From Roseomonas sp. 18066 (GTDB lineage Bacteria > Pseudomonadota > Alphaproteobacteria > Acetobacterales > Acetobacteraceae), in the NCBI RefSeq assembly GCF_902706185.1, contig NZ_CACSJM010000035.1, forward strand, positions 1-43,117: a DNA stretch of 43,117 bases, read 5' to 3'. A program made the translations under genes and the position numbers. Each line of letters starts with the position of its first letter. Positions within the stretch are counted from its first letter, which is position 1. This document shows positions 1-8,077 of this stretch, piece after piece. Below the pieces are notes generated by a model. The model made no database searches, was not told the DNA's origin, and worked only from the letters and a program-made list of their open reading frames with translations.

Positions 1-1311
1 CGTGGCGCGCGCGCCGCGCTGGATCCGCCCGCCTCCGCCGCCCCCCGCACCCTGCGCGGGCTCGACGCGCTGAACTTCTTCCTGGCCGATGTGCGGGACG
101 GGCTCGGGCCCTATCTCGCCATCTACCTGGTGGCGGTGCGCGGACCCGAGGGCGGCTGGGACGAGGCCACCACCGGCCTGGTCATCACCATCGCCGGGCT
201 GACCGGGCTGCTGGCGCAGACCCCGGCCGGGGCGCTGATCGATGGCAGCCGGCGCAAGCGGGCCATCGTCATCGCAGCGGCGCTCGCCGTGACCATCAGC
301 TGCCTGGCCATCCCCTATCTGGAAAGCTTCGCCGCCGTCGCCGCCAGCCAGTCGCTGGCCGCCATCGCCGGCGCCATCTTCCCGCCGGCGCTGGCCGCCA
401 TCACGCTGGGCGTGGTCGGCCCCCGCCTCTTCGCCCGCCGCATCGGCCGCAACGAGGCCTTCAACCATGCCGGCAACGCGGCCTCGGCGGCGCTGGCCGC
501 GGGCGGCGCCATCCTGTTCGGCCCGCTGGTGGTGTTCTGGCTGATGGCGGCGCTGGCCGTGCTCAGCATCGGCGCCATGCTGATGGTGCCCGGCCGCGCC
601 ATCGACCACCGCCAGGCGCGCGGCCTGGCCAGCGGCGCCGCGGAGGAGAAGGCCAGCACCGGCGAGGCCCCGAGCGGGTTGGCGACGCTGCTGGGCGACC
701 GCGCGCTGATGACCTTCGCCCTGCTGATGGCGGCCTTCCACCTGGCCAATGCGGCGATGCTGCCCAGCCTGGGCCAGCTGCTGGCGCGCAGCATCGGCCA
801 GGAGCATGCCACCTCGCTGATCGCGCTCTGCATCCTGGCGGCGCAATGCGTCATGGTGCCGGTGGCGCTGCTGGCCGGCGCCAAGGCGGATCGCTGGGGC
901 CGCAAGCCGCTGTTCCTGGCGGCCTTCGGCGTCCTCGCCCTGCGTGGCGTGCTCTACGTCCTGTCCGACAGCCCCTACTGGCTGATGGCGGTGCAGCTGC
1001 TGGACGGCATTGGCGCCGGGCTGTTCGGCGCGCTCTTCCCCGTCGTCGTCGCCGACCTCACGCGGGGCACTGGGCGGTTCAACGTGGCGCAGGGCGCCAT
1101 CGCCACGGCGCAGGGGCTGGGGGCGGCGCTCAGCGCCAGCCTGGCCGGAGGGCTGATCGTCGCCGCCGGCTTCGACGCCGCCTTCCTGACGCTCGGCGGC
1201 ATCGCGGCGGCGGGGTTCTTCGCCTATTGGCTGCTGATGCCCGAGACCCGCCCGGACAGCGTCGCCGCGGGCGGAGAGCCGCCGGCGGCGACCCTCCAAC
1301 CCGCCGAGTAG
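1..1311 (+). CDS. MFS transporter, 5' end outside the window
   Basis: The reading frame is open from base 1 and ends at TAG (1309-1311). A GTG at base 91 could start a 406-residue product, but the upstream codons read LNFFLADVRDGLGPYLA, which is the conserved first-helix region of a major facilitator subfamily, so the true start lies before the window. The protein has many hydrophobic helices, a typical loop-2/3 motif (GALIDGSRRKR, with the second-half copy AGAKADRWGRKPL) and a short polar C-terminal tail. It is an inner-membrane secondary transporter, probably of the drug/solute exporter type; the substrate cannot be read from sequence. It converges on the solute-binding protein gene that ends at 1315, leaving only three bases between the two stop codons. 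Confidence 0.85.
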   Translation, partial: RGARAALDPPASAAPRTLRGLDALNFFLADVRDGLGPYLAIYLVAVRGPEGGWDEATTGLVITIAGLTGLLAQTPAGALIDGSRRKRAIVIAAALAVTISCLAIPYLESFAAVAASQSLAAIAGAIFPPALAAITLGVVGPRLFARRIGRNEAFNHAGNAASAALAAGGAILFGPLVVFWLMAALAVLSIGAMLMVPGRAIDHRQARGLASGAAEEKASTGEAPSGLATLLGDRALMTFALLMAAFHLANAAMLPSLGQLLARSIGQEHATSLIALCILAAQCVMVPVALLAGAKADRWGRKPLFLAAFGVLALRGVLYVLSDSPYWLMAVQLLDGIGAGLFGALFPVVVADLTRGTGRFNVAQGAIATAQGLGAALSASLAGGLIVAAGFDAAFLTLGGIAAAGFFAYWLLMPETRPDSVAAGGEPPAATLQPAE

Positions 1312-1314
1312 CCG

Positions 1315-2892
1315 TCAGGCCTTGTCGACGCCCCAGAAGAGCGGGAACGGCGCCTGCTTCACGCCGGAGACATTGCCGCGCCAGGCGCTGTGGCCCAGGA
1401 AGAAGCCGGTCGGGATGAAGGTGACATGGTCCATCCCGGCGCGGTTGACGCCGTCCAGCGCCGCCTTCTCCGCCGCCAGGTCGGGCGCCTGGTACCATTC
1501 GGTGATGTGCTGCTCGACCTCGGCCGAATCCGGCCAGCCGAACCAGGCCTTGTCGCCGCTGGCGCTGACCCCCTTGTACGGCGCCGGATTGATGCAATCG
1601 ACGCCCGAATGCCAGCTGAAGAAAATGCTCCAGCCGCCCTCGGCGACCGGCTTCTTGTTGGTGCGGCGCGAGCCCACCGTGCCCCAGTCGGTCGCGATAT
1701 AGTCGACGTTCATGCCGATGCGCGCCAGCATGTCGGCGGTGACATCGCCCTGCGCCTTGGTGATCGGCACGTCGGTCGCGACCAGCATCGCCACCTTCTC
1801 GCCGGCATAGCCCGCCTGCTTCAGCATCGCGCGGGCGCGGTCATAGTTGCGCGGGCCCTTCAGCCGCTCGGCGCCGGCCTCGGTGTAGAGCGGCGTGCCC
1901 GGGGTGAAGAAGCTCGGCATCGACTTCCACAGCGCCGTGTCGTCGCCGACGATGGCGCGCATGTAGTCTTCCTGGTTCACCGCCAGCTGCAGCGCCTGGC
2001 GCACCAGCTTGTTGTTGAACGGCGCCTGCAGGTGGTTCAGCCGCATCGAGCCGACATTGCCCAGCGGATCGCCGATCGCCACCTTCACGTTGCGGCCGCG
2101 GCTGAGCAGCGGCACCAGATCGGCGATCGGGTTCTCCCACCAATCCACCTCGCCGCCCTGCAGCGCGCTGGCGGCGGTGCCGGGGTCGGGCATGGTCAGC
2201 CACTCGACGCGGTCGACCAGCATCCGCTTGCCGCCCGCCAGCCAGTCCGGCGCCTCCTCGCGCGGCTGGTAGTCGGCGAAGCGCTGGAACACCGAGCGAG
2301 AGCCGGCCACCCACTCGTCCCGCTTGAAGGCCATCGGGCCGGAGCCGACATATTCGGTGATCTGCTTGAACGGATCGGTCTTGGCGATCCGCTCCGGCAT
2401 GATCACCAGCAGCGGCGTGTTGCTCTTGCCCAGGGCGTAGAGCAGCTTCGGGAAAGGCGCCTTCAGCCGGAAGCGGAAGTTGCGGTCGTCCACCGCCTCC
2501 AGCGCATCGAGCTGCGACTGGATCATCTGCCCCATGCCGTCGCGCACCATCCAGCGCTGGATGCTGGCGACGACGTCGCGGCTGCGCACCGCCTCGCCAT
2601 CATGGAACTTCAGGCCCGGGCGCAGGCGGAAATCCCAGATCTTGCCATCGGCCGAAACCTCGTGGCCCTCGACCATCTGCGGCTTCGGCTGCAGATCGGC
2701 GCCGATGCCATACAGCATGTCGAAGACCAGCAGGCTGGCATTGCGCACCACCAGCTGCGTGCCGGCGACCGCATCCAGGTTCGGCAGGTCGGCCTGCGGC
2801 ACGAAGCGCAGCACCTTGGAAGACTGGGCGCGGGCATAGGACGGCGCGGCCAGCGCGGCGCCAGCGGCGAGCAGGAAGTTGCGGCGTTGCAT
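1315..2892 (-). CDS. ABC-type peptide/dipeptide solute-binding protein (SBP_bac_5)
   Basis: This 525-residue periplasmic protein belongs to the DppA/OppA class (family 5) that captures peptides, opines or related solutes for an ABC importer. The chosen ATG gives MQRRNFLLAAGAALAAPSYA, a signal peptide with twin-Arg-like n-region and an Ala-rich h-region; the frame stays open further upstream, but that stretch is a repeat-derived hairpin (2918-2960) and not protein-like. Family features are WDFRLRPGLKFHDG near residue 90 and FNNKLVRQALQLAVNQEDY near residue 285. It lies 68 bases behind the M20 hydrolase on the same strand, which suggests the hydrolase substrate class (N-carbamoyl amino acids, ureides or peptides) may be what it binds. 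No permease or ATPase gene is nearby. It resembles the binder at 12146-13750 in overall architecture. Confidence 0.88.
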   Translation of the reverse strand: MQRRNFLLAAGAALAAPSYARAQSSKVLRFVPQADLPNLDAVAGTQLVVRNASLLVFDMLYGIGADLQPKPQMVEGHEVSADGKIWDFRLRPGLKFHDGEAVRSRDVVASIQRWMVRDGMGQMIQSQLDALEAVDDRNFRFRLKAPFPKLLYALGKSNTPLLVIMPERIAKTDPFKQITEYVGSGPMAFKRDEWVAGSRSVFQRFADYQPREEAPDWLAGGKRMLVDRVEWLTMPDPGTAASALQGGEVDWWENPIADLVPLLSRGRNVKVAIGDPLGNVGSMRLNHLQAPFNNKLVRQALQLAVNQEDYMRAIVGDDTALWKSMPSFFTPGTPLYTEAGAERLKGPRNYDRARAMLKQAGYAGEKVAMLVATDVPITKAQGDVTADMLARIGMNVDYIATDWGTVGSRRTNKKPVAEGGWSIFFSWHSGVDCINPAPYKGVSASGDKAWFGWPDSAEVEQHITEWYQAPDLAAEKAALDGVNRAGMDHVTFIPTGFFLGHSAWRGNVSGVKQAPFPLFWGVDKA

Positions 2893-2917
2893 CACAAAGA
2901 AAGCTCCAAGCGAAGCA

Positions 2918-2960
2918 AGGCTGGGGGAAGGTATTCCCCCAGGCCCCCCTTCTATTTCTG
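2918..2960 (+). repeat. Dispersed hairpin repeat, copy A
   Basis: The element reads CTGGGGGAAGGTATTCCCCC followed by AGG, a C-run and TCTATTTCTG. Its core is an inverted repeat of G5 and C5 arms with AAT/ATT inner pairs. Close relatives occur at 29097-29140 (same strand) and 29255-29297 (opposite strand). It sits between the hydrolase stop codon (2961) and the binding-protein start (2892), in the orientation opposite to those genes, so here it is not a U-tract terminator for the operon; it may act as an mRNA-stabilising hairpin. Confidence 0.7.
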
Positions 2961-4199
2961 TCAATTGGCTCTGCCGGCGCGGTTCAGCATATGGTCCAGC
3001 AGGATCTCGGCGCCGGCGGCGCAATGCTCGAGGCTCGCGCGCTCCAGCTCGCTGTGCGAAACGCCGTCGAGGCAGGGCACGAAAATCAACGCCGTCGGAC
3101 AGATCGCCGACAGGTTGAAGGCGTCATGGCCCGGGCGCGTCAGCGCCGGCATCGCGCTGTGGCCGCGCGCGGCGGCCAGGCGCAGCGTTTCCTCCGCCAG
3201 GCCGGCATCGAAGACGATCGGGTCGCGCCGCATCCGCGACACCACCGACAGCGCCAGGCCCGTCTCGTCGGCGATCCTCGCCATGGCCGCCAGGATCGCG
3301 GCCTCCATCGCCTCGACGCCCTCGCGCGCCGGATGCACGACGCTGGCGGCGAAGACGGCGCGATGCGCGATATTGATCCGGTTGTTCGGCCAGACATCCA
3401 TGGTGATGGCGCTGGCGGTGCCGGCCGGCGCATGCGCGTCGCCGATCGCCTCGATCTCGGCGACCAGCCGGGATGCGCCATACAGCGCGTTGCGCCGGCG
3501 CGCCTGCGGCAGCGACTGCGCATGGCCGTTCTCGCCCAGGCATTCCAGCCCGAGATACAGCATGTAGTGGCTGCCGGTGACGGCGCCGATCACCCGGCCC
3601 GCCGCCTCCAGCACCGGCCCCTGCTCGATATGCAGCTCGAAATAGCTGTCGACCGCCCGGCCGCCGCAGGGCGCCGCGCCCCGATAGCCGATGCGCGCCA
3701 GCTCGGCGCCGACCGTCGCGCCGCCGCGGTCGGCGGTGGCATGGGTCGCGGCCAGGTCCAGCTTGCCGGCGAAGACGCCCGACCCCATCAGCCCGGGCGC
3801 GAAGCGGGCGCCTTCCTCATTGGTCCAGTTCACCACCTCGACGGCGCGTTGCGTGACGATGCCGGCGGCGTTCATCGCCCGCACCGCCGCCAGCGCCGCC
3901 AGCACGCCGAGCGGCCCGTCGAACTTGCCCCCCGGCTGCTGCGTGTCCAGGTGGCTGCCCGCCAGTACCGGCGGCAGCGACGGGTCGGCGCCCTCGCGCC
4001 GGCCGAAGACATTGCCCATGGCGTCGATGGTGACGGCCAGCCCCGCCTCCGCGCACCAATGGACGAAGAGGTTGCGCGCGTCGCGGTCGGCATCCGTCAG
4101 GCTCAGCCGGTCGCTGCCGCCGCGCGGCGTGGCGCCGAGGCAGCCCAGCGTCATCAGGTCCGACCACAGCCGGTCGCGGTTGATCGCCAGAGCGGGCAT
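2961..4199 (-). CDS. M20-family Zn-dependent amidohydrolase (N-carbamoyl-L-amino-acid hydrolase / allantoate amidohydrolase type)
   Basis: The 412-residue product carries all the hallmarks of the HyuC/AllC branch: GSHLDTQQPGGKFDG (H83, D94), NWTNEEGARF (catalytic and metal glutamates E128/E129), ELHIEQGPVLE (H190) and GVSHSELE (H382). Members hydrolyse the ureido or amide bond of N-carbamoyl amino acids, allantoate or ureidoglycine, releasing ammonia and CO2 in the cytoplasm with two divalent metal ions; which substrate applies here cannot be decided. The start MPALAINRDR was chosen because family members begin close to this motif; an upstream ATG at 4235 would add 12 residues that look like leader. 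A terminator-like hairpin (4276-4300) lies in the leader. The binding protein downstream (1315-2892) is probably co-transcribed. Confidence 0.88.
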   Translation of the reverse strand: MPALAINRDRLWSDLMTLGCLGATPRGGSDRLSLTDADRDARNLFVHWCAEAGLAVTIDAMGNVFGRREGADPSLPPVLAGSHLDTQQPGGKFDGPLGVLAALAAVRAMNAAGIVTQRAVEVVNWTNEEGARFAPGLMGSGVFAGKLDLAATHATADRGGATVGAELARIGYRGAAPCGGRAVDSYFELHIEQGPVLEAAGRVIGAVTGSHYMLYLGLECLGENGHAQSLPQARRRNALYGASRLVAEIEAIGDAHAPAGTASAITMDVWPNNRINIAHRAVFAASVVHPAREGVEAMEAAILAAMARIADETGLALSVVSRMRRDPIVFDAGLAEETLRLAAARGHSAMPALTRPGHDAFNLSAICPTALIFVPCLDGVSHSELERASLEHCAAGAEILLDHMLNRAGRAN

Positions 4200-4433
4200 G
4201 GTCCGGGCTCCCTGCCGTTGAGGCGTGGGATACATCGTCCTCCCCGCCCCGAAGGTCACGCCCCTTCGCAACCGCAAAAAGCCGCTCCCAGACCGGCTTT
4301 GCCCAGCCTGTCGTCATTCCCGGGCGATCCCCGATGCAACTGCCCATTCGGCAAGCATGCAGGCGCTGTCATGGCCTTTTTGCAGGGCAGAAGCGATTTG
4401 TGCAGCGCAGCATCGTCATGGCAATTTAAGGAA
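4200..4433. promoter_or_regulatory. Divergent control region, hydrolase / Bcr-type exporter
   Basis: This 234-base gap separates two divergent genes and must hold both promoters. Apart from the hairpin at 4276-4300 I see no clear -35/-10 pair. An AAGGA-like ribosome site (TTTAAGGAA) directly precedes the exporter ATG at 4434, with shorter than usual spacing. Confidence 0.4.
4276..4300 (-). terminator. Terminator-like hairpin in the leader of the M20 hydrolase
   Basis: On the minus strand AAAGCCG, a nine-base loop, CGGCTTT and two more T form a seven-base-pair stem ending in a run of five T, the shape of an intrinsic terminator. It lies 76 bases upstream of the hydrolase start codon and points in the same direction, so it would stop transcripts before the gene unless read through. 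Upstream bases of the form GGCT...AGCC could pair with its left arm. The same inverted repeat could also weakly stop plus-strand transcription. Confidence 0.5.
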
Positions 4434-5642
4434 ATGTCCTCGACGACCTCGGCGCCTGCCGCCGCCTCCCTCGCCTCCACGCCGCGGCTGGTGCTGGCGC
4501 TCAGCACCCTGATGGCCTTCGGCGCCATGTCGACGGACATGTACCTGCCGGCCCTGCCCGCCTTGCAGGCCTCGCTGCAGGCCAGCCCGGCGCGGATCCA
4601 GCAGACGCTGTCGCTGTTCCTGGTGGGCTTCGCCCTGGCCCAGCTGGTCTGGGGGCCGCTTGGCGACCGCTACGGCCGGCGGCGGCCGATCATGGCCGGC
4701 GTCGCGCTGTTCATGCTGGGCTCGGTCGGCTGCGCCCTGGCGACCACGGCGGGCGAGATGCTGGCCTGGCGCCTGCTGCAGGCGGTCGGCGCCTGCGCCG
4801 GGCCGGTGCTGGCCCGCGCCATGGTGCGCGACCTCTATGGCCGCGACCGCGCGGCGCAGATCCTGTCGGTGCTGATGCTGGTGATGGGCGTGGCGCCGCT
4901 GGTGGCGCCGATCATCGGCGGCCAGCTGCTGGTCTTCTTCTCCTGGCGCAGCATCTTCTGGGTGCTGCTGGGCTTCGGCGCGCTGGCTTTCGCCGCCGCC
5001 TGGAGCCTGAAGGAGACCCTCCCCGCCGACCGTCGCGCGCCGCTCGGCTTCCGCAACCTGGTCTTCGGCTATCTCGGCCTGCTCGGCGACCGCCGCTTCC
5101 TCGGCTACGCGCTGACCGGCGGCTGCTTCTATGGCGGCATCTACACCTATCTGGCCGGCTCGCCCTTCGCCTATATCGAGTTCCATCACGTGCCGCCCGA
5201 GGCCTATGGCTTCCTCTTCGCGGTGAATATCTGCGGCATGATGGGGCTGAACATGGTCAACAGCCGGCTGGTGCCGCGCCTCGGCACCGACCGGCTGTTC
5301 CGCGCCGGCCTGGTGCTCGGCGCCCTCTCCGGCGTGGCGCTGGCGCTGACCGCGGGCTTCAGCTGGCTCGGGCTGCTGGGGCTGGCGGCGCCGCTTTTCG
5401 TCTATGTCTCGATGCTGGGCTTCATCGTCGCCAATTCGGTGGCGGGCGCCCTCTCCGCCTATCCGCGCAAGGCCGGCCAGGCCTCGGCGCTGCTGGGGAC
5501 CATGCATTACGGGCTGGGCGGCGCCTTCAGCGCGCTGCTCGGCCTGCTGGCCGATGGCACGCCCGCGCCGATGGGGCTGCTGATCGGCGTGCTCGGCGTG
5601 GCGGGCCTCGCCGCCGGCCTGCTGGTGAAAAGCGAGAGGTAG
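4434..5642 (+). CDS. MFS multidrug exporter, Bcr/CflA type
   Basis: The 402-residue product starts MSSTTSAPAAASLAS and enters helix 1 with the subfamily signature FGAMSTDMYLPALPALQ, followed by the loop-2/3 motif GPLGDRYGRRRP (about residue 80) and the motif-C-like GPVLARAMVRDLYG. These are characteristic of DHA1 Bcr/CflA proton-drug antiporters of about 400 residues with 12 helices. Known members export bicyclomycin, sulfonamides, chloramphenicol or amino-acid derivatives; the substrate here is unknown. The frame is open far upstream, but that is the antisense of the hydrolase gene; the ATG at 4434 follows AAGGAA. The gene is divergent from the hydrolase operon. A second, separate member of the same family is at 30241-31452. 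Confidence 0.9.
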   Translation: MSSTTSAPAAASLASTPRLVLALSTLMAFGAMSTDMYLPALPALQASLQASPARIQQTLSLFLVGFALAQLVWGPLGDRYGRRRPIMAGVALFMLGSVGCALATTAGEMLAWRLLQAVGACAGPVLARAMVRDLYGRDRAAQILSVLMLVMGVAPLVAPIIGGQLLVFFSWRSIFWVLLGFGALAFAAAWSLKETLPADRRAPLGFRNLVFGYLGLLGDRRFLGYALTGGCFYGGIYTYLAGSPFAYIEFHHVPPEAYGFLFAVNICGMMGLNMVNSRLVPRLGTDRLFRAGLVLGALSGVALALTAGFSWLGLLGLAAPLFVYVSMLGFIVANSVAGALSAYPRKAGQASALLGTMHYGLGGAFSALLGLLADGTPAPMGLLIGVLGVAGLAAGLLVKSER

Positions 5643-5649
5643 CCAGAGC

Positions 5650-5689
5650 GTGATGGCTCGAGGTGGAATCACCGAGAAGCCTGCATCAC
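5650..5689. terminator. Imperfect nested hairpin after the exporter gene
   Basis: GTGATG near 5650 pairs with CATCAC at 5684-5689, and inside it GGTG-GAAT-CACC forms a small inner stem. The sequence (AGAGCGTGATGG...GGAATCACC) is reminiscent of short repetitive intergenic elements common in alphaproteobacteria. It lies between two converging genes and could end transcription from either side, though there is no U-run. Confidence 0.35.
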
Positions 5690-5745
5690 ACGATCAAGCA
5701 TAAGTCTGGAGTGGGTTGCCTTCGTCTGTCCGAAGACAGCCCGCC

Positions 5746-6498
5746 CTAGCGCGCCGCCGTGTAGCCGGCGACGATGGCGTCGTAGCGGCCCGAGGCGCGC
5801 AGCTCGGCCAGCCCGCCATTGAACGCGGCGCAGAGCGTCGCGTCGCGGAAGCCGACGCGGTAGGCGACGGGCTCGAACAGCGCGTGCAGCGCGACCGGCT
5901 GCTGCGCCTCCGCCGAGGCCGGCAGGGTGCGGTTGAACCAGTTGAAGATGTTGATGTCGCCGACGACGACATCGACCCGCCCGGCGAAGAGCATGGCGTT
6001 CTGCGTCTGCTGGTTGGCGGTCTCGGCATAGCCGGGATTGTCCGCCGTCACCGCGTTGAAGGCCGGGCCGAGATAGAGCCGGGCGTTCTGGAAGGCGCGG
6101 ATCGACTTGCCGCGCAGGTCGTCCATCGCCTCGATCTTCAGGCCCCGGCTGGCCAGGCTGATCGCATAGTTGCGGTAGATGATATGCACGTCCGAGAAGC
6201 AGGCGCGAATGCCCGAGCTGTCATTGACCGTCATCGCCGCATCCGCCGCGTCGCGTTCGAGCTCGACGGGGATGCGCGCGAAGGGCACGTAGCTCGGCAC
6301 CATGCGGTGGCCGCGCAGCGCCAGCGCCTCCTTGACGATGTCGTATTCGACGCCGCGGTTCTCGCGCTCGATGATGTAGGGCGGCAGCGAATTGCCGATC
6401 AGCATGCGGACATCGGCGGCCCGGGCCGCGTCGACAGGAAGAAGGCCGGCGGCCAGCAGCAGGCCGGTCAGCAAGGTCAGCCTGCCGCGATGGCGCAT
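5746..6498 (-). CDS. Periplasmic solute-binding protein (SBP_bac_3), coupled to siaA
   Basis: The 250-residue protein has a clear Sec signal peptide (MRHRGRLTLLTGLLLAAGLL, cleavage after ARA near residue 29) and the family 3 binding-protein fold: ADVRMLIGNSLPPYIIE, the GVEYDIVKEAL motif, and the second-lobe segment DDLRGKSIRAFQNA. The family binds polar amino acids or serves as a sensory input domain. Its ATG shares one base with the siaA stop codon (TGATG), so translation is coupled to the phosphatase. It has no permease neighbours. Position in the operon suggests that it supplies a periplasmic signal to the two-helix sensor SiaA rather than feeding an importer; that is inference. Short length (250 residues) agrees with a stand-alone family 3 domain. 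Confidence 0.85.
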   Translation of the reverse strand: MRHRGRLTLLTGLLLAAGLLPVDAARAADVRMLIGNSLPPYIIERENRGVEYDIVKEALALRGHRMVPSYVPFARIPVELERDAADAAMTVNDSSGIRACFSDVHIIYRNYAISLASRGLKIEAMDDLRGKSIRAFQNARLYLGPAFNAVTADNPGYAETANQQTQNAMLFAGRVDVVVGDINIFNWFNRTLPASAEAQQPVALHALFEPVAYRVGFRDATLCAAFNGGLAELRASGRYDAIVAGYTAAR

Positions 6499-8075
6499 CA
6501 GGAATTCTCCGGTCCGTTTGGCGTGGCGAGCGGGATGAAGCCGATCGCCGTCATGTCGTCGCGCAGCGGCTCGGGCCCGCGATACCCGGCCAGCGCCTGC
6601 TCCAGCCGGTCCATCTGCGCCGTCATCGACAGCCCCTGCCCGGCCTGCAGCAGCCCGGCCAGCCGCTTGCGCCCGAGCAGCCGCCGCGGGCTGCCGCCCA
6701 TCTGGTCGCTGACGCCGTCGGTGCACAGGTAGAAGGCCATGCCGGGCGCGACCGCGATCTCGACATCGACGAAGGAGGAGGGCTCGGGCATCACGCTGCG
6801 ATAGCCGAGCCCGTGCCGCCCGCCCTTGACCAGCTGCATCGCGCCCGCCGCGTCGGTGTGCAGCAGCGGCAGCCCGGCGCCGGCGAAGAGCATGCGCCGG
6901 CGCGGCCGGTCCCAGACGCAGATGGCGCAGTCCAGCCCGTCGTCGGATGAGGCGCCGCGCCCGTTCTGCCGCAGCCGGCTGCGCACCATGGCATCCAGCG
7001 CCACCAGGATGGCGGCGGGCGAATCCAGGCCGCGCTCGCCCAGCGCCCGGTCGAGGGCTGCCGCCACCACCAGCGTCATGAAGGCGCCGGGCACGCCATG
7101 GCCGGTGCAGTCGACCACCAGCAGCACGCTGCGCCCGCCGCTCTGGTCGACCCAGAAATAGTCGCCGCCGACGGTGTGCAGCGGCTGCCACAGCGTCGCC
7201 ACATCGGCGATCGCCGGCAGCAGCACCCGCTCGTCCGGCAGCATCGAGGCCTGGATGCGGCGGGCATAGTTGATGCTCTCTAGCACCAGCCGGTTGGCGG
7301 CGCCCAGGCGCTGATGCGCGGCCTCCAGCTCGGTCAGCAGCTGCTTCGCCTCGTCGCCGCTGCGCAGCCCCTCGACCATGCGGTTGAAGGCGGTGGAGAC
7401 GGCGCCGATCTCGTCGCCGGCGCCGGCCTCGGTCTCGACCGTGGTCCAGCGCTTGTGCTCGACCTCGCGCATCGCCGCCAGCAGCCGGCGCAGCGGCAGC
7501 ACCGCGCGGCGGCGGACGGCGGCCTGCAGGGTCACGGTGAAGACCAGCACCAGCACCAGCACGGCGGCCACCGCGATCGCCACCTGGCGGATGGCGCTGT
7601 CGCGCAGCTGGGCGGTGGACAGCACCAGCTCCAGCCGGCCGACCGGGCGCGGCGCGCTGTCGACGCGCAGCTCGGCGCTGACCCGGATCACCCCGGCATC
7701 GCTCTGGTCGGGCTGGCCATGCACCAGCATCGGCTTGCCCATGTCGTCGAGCAGGCGGACGCCGAGGAAGGCCGAATCCAGCGCCAGGCTCTCGATCTGC
7801 GGGCGATAGACGCTGTCGTCCAGGTTCCAGACCGGCCGCGCCACGGCGCTGGCGGTCAGCTGCGCCAGCAGCCGCGCGCGCTCCGACTGGGCGCGCAGCT
7901 GGTCGCTGTAGCTGACCCAGGCGACGGTCAGCTGGGTGACCAGCACGACCCCCGCCACCACCGGGAAGACGCGCAGGAACAGCCGCCGCGCCAGCCCCGC
8001 CTGCACCGGCGCCGCGGCCGGGTCGGCGATGGCCAGCCCGGGCGCCCTGCCCCCGGGCGGCGTCCGTGCCAGCAT
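6498..8075 (-). CDS. siaA: SiaA-type membrane PP2C phosphatase (sensor-HAMP-SpoIIE)
   Basis: The 525-residue protein has transmembrane helix 1 (about 33-55), a periplasmic sensor region of about 110 residues, helix 2 (about 164-186), a HAMP linker (187-240), a short coiled coil and a PPM/SpoIIE phosphatase domain. Metal-site motifs are visible: TVGGDYFWVD (D305), VVDCTGHGVPGA (D322), YLCTDGVSDQ (D453) and PLRDDMTAIGF (D506/D507). In Pseudomonas aeruginosa SiaA removes the phosphate from SiaC and so switches on the diguanylate cyclase SiaD. All three partners lie immediately upstream here, two bases after the siaD stop codon. The start MLARTPPGG is the only one that keeps this spacing. The periplasmic domain is probably the signal input, possibly together with the coupled binding protein. 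Confidence 0.88.
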   Translation of the reverse strand: MLARTPPGGRAPGLAIADPAAAPVQAGLARRLFLRVFPVVAGVVLVTQLTVAWVSYSDQLRAQSERARLLAQLTASAVARPVWNLDDSVYRPQIESLALDSAFLGVRLLDDMGKPMLVHGQPDQSDAGVIRVSAELRVDSAPRPVGRLELVLSTAQLRDSAIRQVAIAVAAVLVLVLVFTVTLQAAVRRRAVLPLRRLLAAMREVEHKRWTTVETEAGAGDEIGAVSTAFNRMVEGLRSGDEAKQLLTELEAAHQRLGAANRLVLESINYARRIQASMLPDERVLLPAIADVATLWQPLHTVGGDYFWVDQSGGRSVLLVVDCTGHGVPGAFMTLVVAAALDRALGERGLDSPAAILVALDAMVRSRLRQNGRGASSDDGLDCAICVWDRPRRRMLFAGAGLPLLHTDAAGAMQLVKGGRHGLGYRSVMPEPSSFVDVEIAVAPGMAFYLCTDGVSDQMGGSPRRLLGRKRLAGLLQAGQGLSMTAQMDRLEQALAGYRGPEPLRDDMTAIGFIPLATPNGPENS

Positions 8076-8077
8076 GC

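Noticed and set aside
1390..4433. Long plus-strand frames over the binding protein and hydrolase genes
   Set aside because: Antisense shadows with Arg/Ala/His-rich composition and no recognisable domain; the exporter start at 4434 is independently supported.
4416..5672. Minus-strand 418-codon frame opposite the Bcr-type exporter
   Set aside because: Composition is Q/H/A/G-rich and antisense to a well-supported membrane protein.
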